Source: Bdellovibrio sp. ArHS
GTDB lineage: Bacteria > Bdellovibrionota > Bdellovibrionia > Bdellovibrionales > Bdellovibrionaceae
Direction of reading: 5' to 3'
Assembly: GCF_000786105.1 (NCBI RefSeq)
Contig: NZ_JTEV01000021.1
Location: forward strand, 62,001 to 126,000
Length of the DNA: 64,000 bases
The notes under the pieces were generated by a model, which did no database searches, was not told the DNA's origin, and saw only the letters and a program-made list of their open reading frames with translations. Shown one piece after another: positions 24,078-32,946 of this stretch (position 1 is its first letter; every line of letters starts with the position of its first letter). A program made the position numbers and the translations under genes.

Positions 24078-24689
24078 ATGAATTTACGTTGGATGACTCT
24101 TCTGGGCTTTTTCTTTCTCTCTTCTGCCTTTGCACAGACACCGACAGTCAATCTTGCCAAATACGATTACGTCGACCCCAAAAAAGAGATCCCGACGGTG
24201 GCGCTAGAAAAAGCCCTTACCTATTACGATGTTTACTATAATAAGATCGCCAATAAAAACTACGTGACAGTGATTGATTTCACTCAGAATTCGAGCCAAA
24301 AGCGCATGTATGTCATTGATATGAAAACCGGGCTTGTCACACGGTATCTGGTTTCACACGGCCGCGGTTCCGATCCGAATCACACGGGCATGGCCAAAAA
24401 ATTTTCCAATATTGAGGGCTCCAAGATGTCGTCTCTCGGTATGTACGTGACCGGGGCGGAATACAGTGGTAAACATGGCCGCTCTATGCGACTGGTCGGA
24501 TTAGAAAAATCCAATGATCAGGCGATGAATCGCGCCATCGTCGTCCATGGAGCCTGGTATGTCGACCCTCAGTATAAGCCCCTGGGTCGCAGCGAAGGCT
24601 GTCCTGCGGTGGAACAAAAACACATCGACACCGTAGTCAGCCAGCTTAAAGGCGGCAGCGTTTATTATATTTGGGCGGGACAACCTTAA
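24078..24689 (+). CDS. Murein L,D-transpeptidase catalytic-domain family protein (YkuD_2 type)
   Basis: A 203-residue exported enzyme (signal peptide ending AFAQ). The catalytic motif is HGAWYV...GRSEGCPAV, with His157 and nucleophile Cys175 of the L,D-transpeptidase fold, in the PF13645 (YkuD_2) variant. L,D-transpeptidases make 3-3 cross-links or attach proteins to peptidoglycan; Bdellovibrio encodes many and uses some to remodel prey walls. Whether this one acts on self or prey wall cannot be told here. GGAG lies 5 bases before the ATG. The next gene follows 8 bases after its stop. Confidence 0.9.
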   Translation: MNLRWMTLLGFFFLSSAFAQTPTVNLAKYDYVDPKKEIPTVALEKALTYYDVYYNKIANKNYVTVIDFTQNSSQKRMYVIDMKTGLVTRYLVSHGRGSDPNHTGMAKKFSNIEGSKMSSLGMYVTGAEYSGKHGRSMRLVGLEKSNDQAMNRAIVVHGAWYVDPQYKPLGRSEGCPAVEQKHIDTVVSQLKGGSVYYIWAGQP

Positions 24690-24697
24690 GGATTTTC

Positions 24698-25420
24698 GTG
24701 GAATTGCTTTACAAGGATGACTACTTTATCGCGGTTAATAAACCGTCGGGATTTCATGTTCATCCTCACGAAAACGTTCAGCATCGTGTTTCTCGGGATA
24801 AAATCTGTCTGTATCACGCTCGCCGCATGATGAAACAACACGTCTACCCGGTTCATCGCCTTGATGCCGCAACCAGTGGCGTTTTGCTGTTTGCGCTCTC
24901 TTCCCAAGCGGCAAGCCAGATTTGCAAACTTTTTACTGAGCGCGCCACCCACAAAACCTATCAGGCGGTGGTGCGCGGGTACGTTAAAGACGAGGGGCAA
25001 ATCGATCTCCCTTTGGAACTAGATTCGACCGGGGACCTGGTCGACGCCAAAACCACTTATAAACGATTAGGCACCATCGAGTTCCCGGTGGCTGTGGGTA
25101 AAAAATTTCCCACGGCCCGCTATTCCTGGGTGGAGGTGGTCCCGCACACAGGCCGCTATCACCAGATTCGCCGTCATTTCAACCGTATATCTCACCCTCT
25201 TTTAGGGGATGCCGTTCACGGGGATTCGCATCACAACCGTTTCTTTCGTAATGACGTGGGGATCGAGGGTCTGTGCCTTCGAGCTTTGCGCCTGGAATTC
25301 ACCCATCCGTGGAGTGGTGAAAGAGTCACTATCGAGGCGCCGACCTGTGAAAAGTGGAATAAAATTCAAAATTTATTCACCCCTTCTGTCCTCGGAGCCT
25401 CGCCTCTGAAATCCCTTTGA
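24698..25420 (+). CDS. RluA-family pseudouridine synthase, TruC-like
   Basis: A 240-residue enzyme that converts uridine to pseudouridine in structured RNA. The catalytic segment HRLDAATSGVLLFA (Asp in HRLD) is near residue 55. There is no N-terminal S4 domain, and FIAVNKPSGFHVHPHE is close to TruC, which modifies tRNA position 65; the target is inferred. The GTG at 24698 is chosen for its TAAGGA site 5 bases upstream; a TTG at 24671 would overlap the previous gene. Confidence 0.88.
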   Translation: MELLYKDDYFIAVNKPSGFHVHPHENVQHRVSRDKICLYHARRMMKQHVYPVHRLDAATSGVLLFALSSQAASQICKLFTERATHKTYQAVVRGYVKDEGQIDLPLELDSTGDLVDAKTTYKRLGTIEFPVAVGKKFPTARYSWVEVVPHTGRYHQIRRHFNRISHPLLGDAVHGDSHHNRFFRNDVGIEGLCLRALRLEFTHPWSGERVTIEAPTCEKWNKIQNLFTPSVLGASPLKSL

Positions 25421-25468
25421 CCTGCCTGAAGGACAGGCGTAAAAAGACCGCCGCTTCAGAGGTAAAAA

Positions 25469-27532
25469 ATGTCCAAGGCGCAAGCACTTCACAAACTGAT
25501 GATTGTGATCGGTCTTCTTTTAATTCTTCTCGTAACGCTGCAATCGCACGCGGCCCCTGTTCATCATAAAATGCAGGTAGAAATTATTCCGGGCCTAAAG
25601 ATGCTCAAGGCCCAGGACACTTTGACTTTCGCCAAAGACACGCCCCGCAAACTGAGTTTCGTTCTACACAAAGATCTGCAAGTTTCTGTCACGAGTTCCG
25701 ATGACAGCCTGATTCTTCTTCACCCTGCGACTAAAGAAGAACCTTATGCCGAGTACGGTCTGCAACTGAGTAACCAGGACAACAAGGTTTCCTTATACTA
25801 CCAAGGAGTGATTTATGACCCCGTCGTCAACGACAACTCTGACGGTTTAATCGCTCCTGAAGGCGCCACCCTTTTTGGCAGCACTTACTGGTATCCTTCT
25901 TTTTTAGATACACAAAAAAGTTTCGACATTTCCGTGAAAACTCCCGTGGCGTGGCGCTCATTGGTTCAGGGCCAGATCACAAGTATGGAAGTCGATGCCT
26001 CCTCGCGCACGTCCCGCTTCGTCGAAATTTATCCGCAAGAAGAAATCTATCTGGTTGCCGGTCCGTTTTCTTTTTATGAAAAAGAACTGAAAGACGGAAA
26101 AAAAGTCCAAGTTCTCTTGCGCAAAGATGATTCCTCTTTGGCGCAAAATTTTATTTCTTTGATCCCGGGTTTCCTTGAACACTATTCTTCAGCTATTTCT
26201 CCTTATCCATATTCTTCTTTCACGGTGGTTGAGAATTTCTGGGAGACAGGCTACGGCATGCCCAGCTTCACTTTGTTAGGTCCTACAGTGATTCGTCTTC
26301 CTTTTCTGCTGAATTCGTCGCTGCCCCATGAAGTGCTGCACAACTGGTGGGGCAACAGTGTCTACGTGGATTACGATAAGGGAAATTGGTGCGAAGGACT
26401 TACTACTTACATGGCCGATCATTGGCAACAAGAGTTGGCCGGCAATGATCGTGGCTACCGCTTAAACACTCTGATCAACTACGCGGACTTCGTCGCCGCC
26501 AATCCTAAGAATGACTTCCCGGTCCGTCAGTTCCGCGGTCGCCATAATTCCAGCTCGCAAGCCGTGGGGTATGGCAAAACCATGATGATTTTCCACATGC
26601 TGGAATTCCGTTTCGGTAAAGACCTATTCAAAAAAGCCTTGCAGGACTTTTATTCCGAAAATCTTTTTCAACGCGTTTCATTTTTTGAAATTCAAAAAAG
26701 TTTTGAGAAGGTGACGAATCAAAACCTGAACACTTTTTTCACGCAATGGTTAGACCGTGAAGGGGCCCCGCAAATCGAGCTTCCCGACGTTAAGGTGATG
26801 CGCTGGCTGGACGGTTCTTACAGCACGACTTACGTTCTAGCACAGACACAAAATGCCCCGTCTTACGAGTTGAACATTCCGGTTATCTGGACTCTTGAAA
26901 ACGGCCAAGAAGTTCGTCAGTTGGCACGTCTTTTTGACAAGTCCCAGGTGTTTTCATTGGTCAGCCATTCGCGTCCGGTCAAAGTGGCTGTCGATCCTGA
27001 CTACCATGTTTTCAGAAAGCTTTTTATTGAGGAACGTCCCGCCACACTTTCTTCGATTCTAGGAAGCCCGGAAGTGCACTTCTATTTCGATCCAGCTCAA
27101 CCGCAAGCAGAAAAGTTTGCGCGTGTTTGGGCCGCAGCCACAGACGGACAAGACAGCTTCAACAAAGTCACAGAGACCTTGAGTCTGGCCCCGCAAGGTG
27201 CTTTAGTTCTGATCGGTGATAAGGATTTGTTTGCGCAATTTGTGAAGACGCAGTTGAGTGAGCAAAAATTCGAACTGACAGACACAACACTTCGTATCGA
27301 CACACAGGAATTCAATCTTCAGGAAACCAGCACCGTTTTAGTCATGCGCCTGAAATCAAATCCGCAACAACCAGTGGTATGGGTGCGCTGGAGCAAAGAG
27401 AATAATCCTGAAGAGTGGGCTTCGCGCCTGACTCACTATGGAACTTTCGGCGTCCTAGTTTTCAAAGGGCGCCCGGCGGTTTTCAAAAGCACCTGGCCTG
27501 TTCTGCAGTCCCCCTTACAGCGAAATCTGTAA
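25469..27532 (+). CDS. Exported M1-like (gluzincin) metallopeptidase
   Basis: A 687-residue protein with an N-terminal hydrophobic signal (about residues 10-29). The zinc motif HEVLHNWWGN is at 287-291 onward with the third ligand Glu309 in NWCEG. Spacing from the second His to that Glu is 17 residues, one fewer than classic M1 enzymes; the same HNWWGN...GNWCEG pattern is common in a family of uncharacterised exported M1 proteins. The GAMEN exopeptidase motif is replaced by an ETGYGMPS segment, so aminopeptidase activity is uncertain. A second domain follows residue 450. GAGGT precedes the ATG. Confidence 0.87.
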   Translation: MSKAQALHKLMIVIGLLLILLVTLQSHAAPVHHKMQVEIIPGLKMLKAQDTLTFAKDTPRKLSFVLHKDLQVSVTSSDDSLILLHPATKEEPYAEYGLQLSNQDNKVSLYYQGVIYDPVVNDNSDGLIAPEGATLFGSTYWYPSFLDTQKSFDISVKTPVAWRSLVQGQITSMEVDASSRTSRFVEIYPQEEIYLVAGPFSFYEKELKDGKKVQVLLRKDDSSLAQNFISLIPGFLEHYSSAISPYPYSSFTVVENFWETGYGMPSFTLLGPTVIRLPFLLNSSLPHEVLHNWWGNSVYVDYDKGNWCEGLTTYMADHWQQELAGNDRGYRLNTLINYADFVAANPKNDFPVRQFRGRHNSSSQAVGYGKTMMIFHMLEFRFGKDLFKKALQDFYSENLFQRVSFFEIQKSFEKVTNQNLNTFFTQWLDREGAPQIELPDVKVMRWLDGSYSTTYVLAQTQNAPSYELNIPVIWTLENGQEVRQLARLFDKSQVFSLVSHSRPVKVAVDPDYHVFRKLFIEERPATLSSILGSPEVHFYFDPAQPQAEKFARVWAAATDGQDSFNKVTETLSLAPQGALVLIGDKDLFAQFVKTQLSEQKFELTDTTLRIDTQEFNLQETSTVLVMRLKSNPQQPVVWVRWSKENNPEEWASRLTHYGTFGVLVFKGRPAVFKSTWPVLQSPLQRNL

Positions 27533-27563
27533 TTCATCATTTTTGCCGTCCTACTGGTCTACA

Positions 27564-27579
27564 TGGCTTGTAAATTGCT
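27564..27579 (+). promoter_or_regulatory. Candidate sigma-54 promoter of the 35-residue protein gene
   Basis: TGGCTTGTAAATTGCT has -24 TGGC and a perfect -12 TTGCT with correct 12-base GG-to-GC spacing. The predicted start is near 27590, two bases before a stable inverted repeat. Confidence 0.55.
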
Positions 27580-27591
27580 CTGTAAAGAAGT

Positions 27592-27630
27592 GGCGGCATT
27601 CTTTGCGCATTTCCGAGGATAATTGCCGCC
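27592..27630 (+). other. Inverted repeat (5' leader hairpin) before the 35-residue protein gene
   Basis: GGCGGCA (27592-27598) pairs with TGCCGCC (27624-27630), with two further A-T pairs after a one-base bulge. It would fold at the very 5' end of a transcript begun at the sigma-54-type promoter and lies 25 bases before the ATG. Confidence 0.5.
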
Positions 27631-27654
27631 GACTGCCATATGGAAGGGGCGATT

Positions 27655-27762
27655 ATGGATCTTAAGAATCAGTCAGGAAAAATTGGTTGGATTCTTCTTT
27701 GGGCAATTGGCATTCCTATTCCCGTTCTTATTGTGCTTTTTCTCATTCGAGGTTGCACCTAG
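27655..27762 (+). CDS. Conserved 35-residue hydrophobic membrane protein ending RGCT
   Basis: A very short gene with a good GGAAGGGGC ribosome binding site 4 bases before the ATG. The product has a polar start (MDLKNQSGK), one membrane helix (GWILLWAIGIPIPVLIVLFL) and the ending IRGCT. Small proteins of this pattern (GxxLLxxxGxPIPVLxxLFLxRGCT) are, from memory, conserved across several phyla with no known role. The strong site and pattern make it a real gene. Confidence 0.75.
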   Translation: MDLKNQSGKIGWILLWAIGIPIPVLIVLFLIRGCT

Positions 27763-27851
27763 TCGGTTAAACTCCTGCAATCCTCCAAGAAGACGTTGTA
27801 TCCTTTTTGGAACTGCCTAAGATAGTTTTTTCCTGTGGATGAGACTCTCCA

Positions 27852-27870
27852 CTCATAAGTCGCTTATGAG
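27852..27870. promoter_or_regulatory. Perfect palindrome, possible operator
   Basis: CTCATAAGTCGCTTATGAG is an 8-bp perfect inverted repeat with a 3-base centre. It lies upstream of a TATAAA -10-like element (27902-27907) for the gene at 27936, centred about 50 bases before the likely start, the usual place for an activator site. It could also form an RNA hairpin. Confidence 0.4.
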
Positions 27871-27935
27871 GCGGCATGGTTTTAGCTCAGACACATCAAC
27901 ATATAAATATAGAAAATCATTCTTAGGAGATACAC

Positions 27936-28328
27936 ATGAAAGCACTGATCCTTTGGGGCGCGTTGTTCTGTTCTACGGCGATGGCAGAGTTAAAACCTGT
28001 GGGGACTTTCGTTCCTTCTGTCTGCGGATACAACGAAATTCAAACTTTCTGTTTCGGAAAAAGAGTGGGCTTCGCGACGGCTTATGTCTCGCTTGCTTCC
28101 TCGCATGGTGTCCAGGTCTATGAAATTATTCAGCGGGAACGCATCAACGGAGGCATCAATCCTCTTTACACGGCGGAACAATTGACTTTGGAAAATGAAG
28201 AGGGCCGTCTAACCGCCGTCGTGCGTGGGAAAAAAAATCGTCCCTACAGCAGCAGTGCGACCGTCACCTATGAAGACGGTACTGTTGCGGTCTTTACGAA
28301 TTTTGATGCTGTTTTCACAACCCTTTAA
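27936..28328 (+). CDS. Small exported protein of unknown function
   Basis: A 130-residue protein with a signal peptide (ending TAMA) and two cysteines near the mature start (VCGYNEIQTFCFG). The rest is beta-rich with no recognised domain. CTTAGGAGA precedes the ATG and a terminator follows the stop, so it is a separate transcription unit. It is similar in size and export signal, but not visibly in sequence, to the next gene. Confidence 0.68.
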   Translation: MKALILWGALFCSTAMAELKPVGTFVPSVCGYNEIQTFCFGKRVGFATAYVSLASSHGVQVYEIIQRERINGGINPLYTAEQLTLENEEGRLTAVVRGKKNRPYSSSATVTYEDGTVAVFTNFDAVFTTL

Positions 28329-28351
28329 GAAGCTTGAAATTATCTTGAGAG

Positions 28352-28376
28352 GACGTCGCGACTGCGGCGTCTTTTT
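28352..28376 (+). terminator. Rho-independent terminator
   Basis: GACGTCGC pairs with GCGGCGTC (one wobble) around a GACT loop, followed by TTTTT, 23 bases after the stop of the exported-protein gene at 27936-28328. Confidence 0.88.
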
Positions 28377-28489
28377 CATTTGCGGGCACTGAGGAAACAT
28401 TTCTGTCAGTTACTAGGTCGTCATGACAAGATGTTAATTAAAAACGCTCGGCACTTCTCTGTTAGAACTTCTGGCACACCGGAGGTTTT

Positions 28490-28882
28490 ATGAAATATGT
28501 TATCGCCGTCAGCGCGATTGTTTTGGCGTCCGTCACCGCGAAGGCTACAGCTCTTCCCGTCAAAAGCTGCCAAGCGGTTACCAGCACGCACATTCTGAAG
28601 TTTGAACAAGTCGGCAAAGATATCCAAGTGACTCTTGAGGATAAGGCGCTACAGCGCTATTCGGACCTCAGTAATCCAAAAGAAGGAAAATTGAAAATTT
28701 TCGGAAAACAAAAGAACATCGTTTTGATTGAAGGAAAAAACCTTCCAGACTTTATCAGTCTGCGCTATCTGCCCCGGGAACTGGCCGTGGGAATGATGAT
28801 GGGGCGACCTGAGTATATTGGGGAAGAGGACCTGCTTTACTCTTACGCGGATTCATTCATCACCGCTTTGAGCTGCAAGTAA
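28490..28882 (+). CDS. Small exported protein of unknown function
   Basis: A 130-residue protein with a signal peptide (MKYVIAVSAIVLASVTAKAT) and two cysteines at its ends (SCQAV at the mature start, SCK at the last residues), possibly disulphide-linked. No domain is recognised. CCGGAGG precedes the ATG. It stands alone and converges on the acyl-CoA dehydrogenase gene. Confidence 0.68.
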   Translation: MKYVIAVSAIVLASVTAKATALPVKSCQAVTSTHILKFEQVGKDIQVTLEDKALQRYSDLSNPKEGKLKIFGKQKNIVLIEGKNLPDFISLRYLPRELAVGMMMGRPEYIGEEDLLYSYADSFITALSCK

Positions 28883-28903
28883 GAAGGCACGTATGAAACA
28901 CAG

Positions 28904-28938
28904 AGTGTCTGGGGCTTTCTAAAAGACCTCCAGACACT
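28904..28938. terminator. Hairpin between convergent genes (no T-tract)
   Basis: AGTGTCTGG (28904-28912) pairs perfectly with CCAGACACT (28930-28938). It lies between the convergent exported-protein and glutaryl-CoA dehydrogenase genes. No T-run follows on either strand. Confidence 0.5.
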
Positions 28939-28971
28939 TATTAAGAAAGCATGGACTTGCGAAGCCCGGCT

Positions 28972-30138
28972 TTAGCGGAATGCGGGAATGCCTGTGATAT
29001 GCTGACCAATAATCAAACGATGGATGTCTTCTGTTCCTTCGTACGTATTAACACTTTCCAAGTTCAACATATGACGACCCGTCTGATATTCGTAAGTGAT
29101 ACCGCTGGCGCCTAAAATATCTCGCGCCATACGAGCGATCTCTAATGCTTTAGAGACATTGTTCATTTTTGCCATGGAAATATGAACCGGTTGCGCCTCG
29201 CCCTTATCTTTCAAACGTCCCACCTGCAAAGCTAATAGTTGTCCTTTGGTGATCTCGGTCAGCATGTGAACCAATTTTGCCTGAATCAACTGGAAGCTGG
29301 CGATAGGCTTATCAAACTGAATACGGGTCTGCGCGTAATTCAAAGCTTCGTCGTAACAAGCCATGGCCGCACCCAAAACGCCCCAGGAAATTCCGAAGCG
29401 GGCATGATTCAAACATGAGAACGGTCCTTTAAGTCCCTTCACGTTGAGCATCTGCGACGCTGGAACCCGACAATCTTCAAAAATCAATTCGGAAGTAACA
29501 GAAGCTTTCAGAGAAAACTTCTTTTCAATATTCCTGACCGTAAACCCCGGTAAGTCGCGATCAACGATAAAGCCGCGAATTTCGCCTTCATCGTCCTTCG
29601 CCCAAACAATCGCAACTCCTGCGAAACCACCGTTGGTGATCCACATTTTTGACCCGTTCAAGATGTAGCTATTACCGTCTTTGCGGGCCCGTGTAATCAT
29701 TCCCCCAGGATTGGAACCGAAATCAGGTTCAGTCAAACCGAAGCAGCCCACCAATTCACCCTTGGCCATCTTCGGCAGGTATTTCTTTTTATGCTCTTCC
29801 GTTCCAAACGCATCAATTGGATGCATGCACAGTGCGCCTTGAACGCTGACGAAGCTGCGTAGCCCACTGTCTCCTCGCTCTAATTCCTGCATGATCAGGC
29901 CATAAGAAGTGTAGTTAATGCCCGCACAGCCATGACCTTGAATTGTCGCTCCCAAAGTCCCCAACTCTCCTAAACGTGGAATAATTTCAGTGGGGAAATG
30001 ACCTTTGTCATATTGTTCGCCGATAGATGGCAGAATTTCGCGAGTCACGAAGTCCCGTATAAGGTTTCGGACCATCAACTCATCTTCAGTAAAAAGAGAA
30101 TCTGTGTTTAAAAAATTGGGAGACTCAAATTTCTTCAT
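28972..30138 (-). CDS. gcdH: Acyl-CoA dehydrogenase, glutaryl-CoA dehydrogenase type
   Basis: The 388-residue flavoprotein has the acyl-CoA dehydrogenase layout: helical N-terminus, GCFGLTEPDFGSNPGGM FAD/substrate segment, MWITNGGFA, and the C-terminal catalytic Glu367 in TYEGTEDIHRLIIG. The RSFVSVQGALCMHPIDAFG stretch and the catalytic neighbourhood match glutaryl-CoA dehydrogenase, which oxidises and decarboxylates glutaryl-CoA to crotonyl-CoA in lysine and tryptophan breakdown. That suits growth on prey amino acids (inference). Monocistronic, divergent from korAB. Confidence 0.9.
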   Translation of the reverse strand: MKKFESPNFLNTDSLFTEDELMVRNLIRDFVTREILPSIGEQYDKGHFPTEIIPRLGELGTLGATIQGHGCAGINYTSYGLIMQELERGDSGLRSFVSVQGALCMHPIDAFGTEEHKKKYLPKMAKGELVGCFGLTEPDFGSNPGGMITRARKDGNSYILNGSKMWITNGGFAGVAIVWAKDDEGEIRGFIVDRDLPGFTVRNIEKKFSLKASVTSELIFEDCRVPASQMLNVKGLKGPFSCLNHARFGISWGVLGAAMACYDEALNYAQTRIQFDKPIASFQLIQAKLVHMLTEITKGQLLALQVGRLKDKGEAQPVHISMAKMNNVSKALEIARMARDILGASGITYEYQTGRHMLNLESVNTYEGTEDIHRLIIGQHITGIPAFR

Positions 30139-30269
30139 CTTGATAACCTCGTTTCATTTCTTATATCACCGTTTTCTTTCTGCTCAAGAAACATTTAATA
30201 TTCCCAGGGTGGAGACAGAAATAGTTGTGCGAAAAGATCAATCTCTTTTAATCTGGCCACGAGGTGCTT

Positions 30270-32063
30270 ATGAGTCTCGTCAATGATTTCACAATAAAAA
30301 TTGCCACGATCAACGGAACCGGAAGTCAAACTGCGAATCAAGTTTTGATGAGGTGTTTTTTCAAAATGAATATTCCCGTGGGATCGAAGAATTTCTTTCC
30401 CTCAAACATTCAGGGGATGCCCACCTGGTTTGCCATTCGCGTGAATCAACATGGCTTCACCGGAGCGAAAGAAAATTGCGATATCCTGATCAATTACAAT
30501 GCGAAGACCTTGGCGCAGGATCTGCGAGAAATGTCAGACCATGGTATTTTATTTTATGATCAGGAAACGCCTTTAGATAATGTCACGCTCCCCTCATCAG
30601 CGTTCGCAATTCCGTATAAAAAAATTCTGGATGAGATGGATGTCGCGATCAAGTATCGCAAACCCGTCAGTAATATGCTTTATGTCGGAGCTGTTTCAGC
30701 CTATCTGGATATTCCCGAACAGATTTTACTTCAGACTTTAGAAAAGCATTTCAGCAAGAATGAAAATGCTTTGCGCCTGAATACAACCGCGGCGCTGAAG
30801 GGTCGCGAATATTTTAATAATACCTACTCGGACTCGCCTCGCCAGTTTAAAGTCGCAGCCGGTCCTGCGCTGCAAACTCAGGTCCTGATGGATGGCAACA
30901 CCGCTTCGGCCATGGGGTTGCTGTATGGGGGGTGTTCTTTTTTAAGCTGGTATCCCATTACTCCTTCAACCTCGGTGGTTGAAACCTATCAAAGCCTGGC
31001 CAAAAAATATCGTCCGCAGAGCAGTGAGGGTTCTTCAGCCCACGTCATTGTACAAAGTGAAGACGAACTTTCTGCCATCTGTATGGTGTTGGGCGCGGGG
31101 TGGGCCGGCGCACGAGCTTTAACCGCGACGTCAGGACCGGGGCTGAGCCTTATGGCCGAAGCTGCGGGCTACGCTTATTACGCCGAAATTCCTTCGGTGA
31201 TTTGGGATGTGCAACGAGCAGGACCGTCAACGGGTCTTCCGACCCGAACAGCGCAAGGGGATATCACTTTCGCCCACTTCCTTTCCCACGGCGATACCAA
31301 GCATGTCTGTCTTTTGCCGGGAACTTTGTCAGATTGTTTTGAGTTCGGCCAAGCCTGTTTTGATTTGGCAGAGCGCCTGCAAACTTTGGTCATTGTTCTT
31401 AGCGATTTGGATTTAGGAATGAATCTGTGGGTTGAAAACAAATGGTCTTACCCGGAAAAGCCTTTTGATCGCGGCAAGATTTTGACGGTGGCAGAATTAG
31501 AAAAAGGAGCTTCTTTCGATCGCTACAAAGATTGCGAAGGAGATGGCATCCCCTATCGTACATTGCCTGGAGCAAAACATGCCAAAGCAGCCTACTTCAC
31601 TCGAGGCTCAGGCCACAATGAATCCGCTCAATATACTGAAAACCCCATCGCCTACACACAAGTGACAGAACGGCTGTTGAAAAAATGGGAGACGGCAAAG
31701 TCTTTAGTACCTGCGCCTCTTATCGAGAAAGCCCCAGACTCTGCGCAAGAGGGGATTTTATACTACGGCGCCTTGGATGCCGTTGTTGCAGAAATGAAGG
31801 CGTTACTGACCCCAGCGACTTCGTTAAACTCTTGTCGACTGCGTGCTCTTCCCTTCACCGCAGAAGTTCAGAAATTTCTTGAAGAGAATAAAAAAGTCTA
31901 TGTCCTTGATCAAAATCGTGATGGGCAAATGTATCAGCTTTTGGCCTCGGAGTTTCCTCACCTGGCTACGAAGCTTGTGTCTCTGCGATATCACGACGGA
32001 CTCCCTGTTACTGCTGAAAAACTACTAAAGGATTTTAATCATGCAAACCACGCCGCTCACTAA
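30270..32063 (+). CDS. korA: 2-oxoacid:ferredoxin oxidoreductase, fused gamma-alpha subunit
   Basis: A 597-residue protein in which the gamma domain (residues 1-185, starting IKIATINGTGSQTANQVLMR) is fused to the alpha/pyrimidine-binding domain (from about 205, with GGCSFLSWYPITPSTSVVE and ALTATSGPGLSLMAEAAGYA). With KorB it oxidatively decarboxylates a 2-oxoacid, most likely 2-oxoglutarate, to the acyl-CoA and reduces ferredoxin. ATG 30270 has GAGG 5 bases upstream. The 3' end overlaps korB by 23 bases, implying coupling. Confidence 0.92.
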   Translation: MSLVNDFTIKIATINGTGSQTANQVLMRCFFKMNIPVGSKNFFPSNIQGMPTWFAIRVNQHGFTGAKENCDILINYNAKTLAQDLREMSDHGILFYDQETPLDNVTLPSSAFAIPYKKILDEMDVAIKYRKPVSNMLYVGAVSAYLDIPEQILLQTLEKHFSKNENALRLNTTAALKGREYFNNTYSDSPRQFKVAAGPALQTQVLMDGNTASAMGLLYGGCSFLSWYPITPSTSVVETYQSLAKKYRPQSSEGSSAHVIVQSEDELSAICMVLGAGWAGARALTATSGPGLSLMAEAAGYAYYAEIPSVIWDVQRAGPSTGLPTRTAQGDITFAHFLSHGDTKHVCLLPGTLSDCFEFGQACFDLAERLQTLVIVLSDLDLGMNLWVENKWSYPEKPFDRGKILTVAELEKGASFDRYKDCEGDGIPYRTLPGAKHAKAAYFTRGSGHNESAQYTENPIAYTQVTERLLKKWETAKSLVPAPLIEKAPDSAQEGILYYGALDAVVAEMKALLTPATSLNSCRLRALPFTAEVQKFLEENKKVYVLDQNRDGQMYQLLASEFPHLATKLVSLRYHDGLPVTAEKLLKDFNHANHAAH

Positions 32064-32943
32064 AAATGACTACAAAGGCAGTCCTTCCACTCTTTGCACT
32101 GGTTGTGGGCATGATCTGATTTCGACGCAAATATCTAATGCCTGTTTTCAACTGGGTATTCACCCGTTTGACGTTGCAAAAATCTCGGGCATCGGCTGTT
32201 CATCGAAACTGCCGGCCTATTTTATGTCTCAGTCTTTCGCCTTCAACTCAATGCACGGTCGTATGGCGCCTGTGGCCACGGGAGCGAAGCTCGCCAATCC
32301 TCAGCTAAAAATTCTGGGTATCAGTGGCGATGGCGACACCGCCAGCATCGGAATCGGGGGCTTCATTCACCTGATCAAGAGAAACGTCCCCATGGTTTAT
32401 ATCGTGGCGAACAATGGTGTTTATGGATTAACCAAGGGACAATTTTCACCCACGGCCGATCCCCATTCCCCTCGAAAAACTGGTGAGATCTTTCTTCACG
32501 ACACCTTGGATCTTTGCACGCTCAGTCTGGAATTAGGATGTGGCTTTGTCGCGCGAAGTTTCGTGGGTAATCCCGCACAGTTTGCGAAGGTCTTGCAAAA
32601 AGCTTTTGAACATCCGGGGACAGCCCTGATTGATGTACTCTCTCCTTGCATCACCTTCAACAATCACAATGAGTCGACCAAAAGTTATCCTTACCTGAAG
32701 GCTCACGAAGTGCCGATGGCAGAAACCGCGCCCTTTGCCGACCCCTTGCAGGCGATCGCCGCGATTCGCGAATCTTATAGAAAAGGCGAAATCCTGACGG
32801 GCCTTTTCTATAGCCAACCGGAAGGCCCCACTTTACCAGAAAAGCTGCACAGCCCCGCCCGACCTTTAAGCGAAATGGGGGTTGATAACCTCAGACCGAA
32901 TCAACAGAAGTTTGAAATGATGATGGAAGAGTATCTAGCCTAA
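32041..32943 (+). CDS. korB: 2-oxoacid:ferredoxin oxidoreductase, beta (thiamine-diphosphate) subunit
   Basis: A 300-residue partner of KorA. Seen are STLCTGCGHDL near residue 16, IGCSSKLPAYF, the TPP/Mg motif GDGDTASIGIGGFIHLIKRN and NNGVYGLTKGQFSPT near residue 125. The cysteines at CTGCGH and GIGCS are positioned as in the beta subunits that carry a 4Fe-4S cluster. There is no separate ferredoxin domain. An AAGGA site lies before the ATG inside korA. Confidence 0.92.
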   Translation: MQTTPLTKNDYKGSPSTLCTGCGHDLISTQISNACFQLGIHPFDVAKISGIGCSSKLPAYFMSQSFAFNSMHGRMAPVATGAKLANPQLKILGISGDGDTASIGIGGFIHLIKRNVPMVYIVANNGVYGLTKGQFSPTADPHSPRKTGEIFLHDTLDLCTLSLELGCGFVARSFVGNPAQFAKVLQKAFEHPGTALIDVLSPCITFNNHNESTKSYPYLKAHEVPMAETAPFADPLQAIAAIRESYRKGEILTGLFYSQPEGPTLPEKLHSPARPLSEMGVDNLRPNQQKFEMMMEEYLA

Positions 32944-32946
32944 GAG

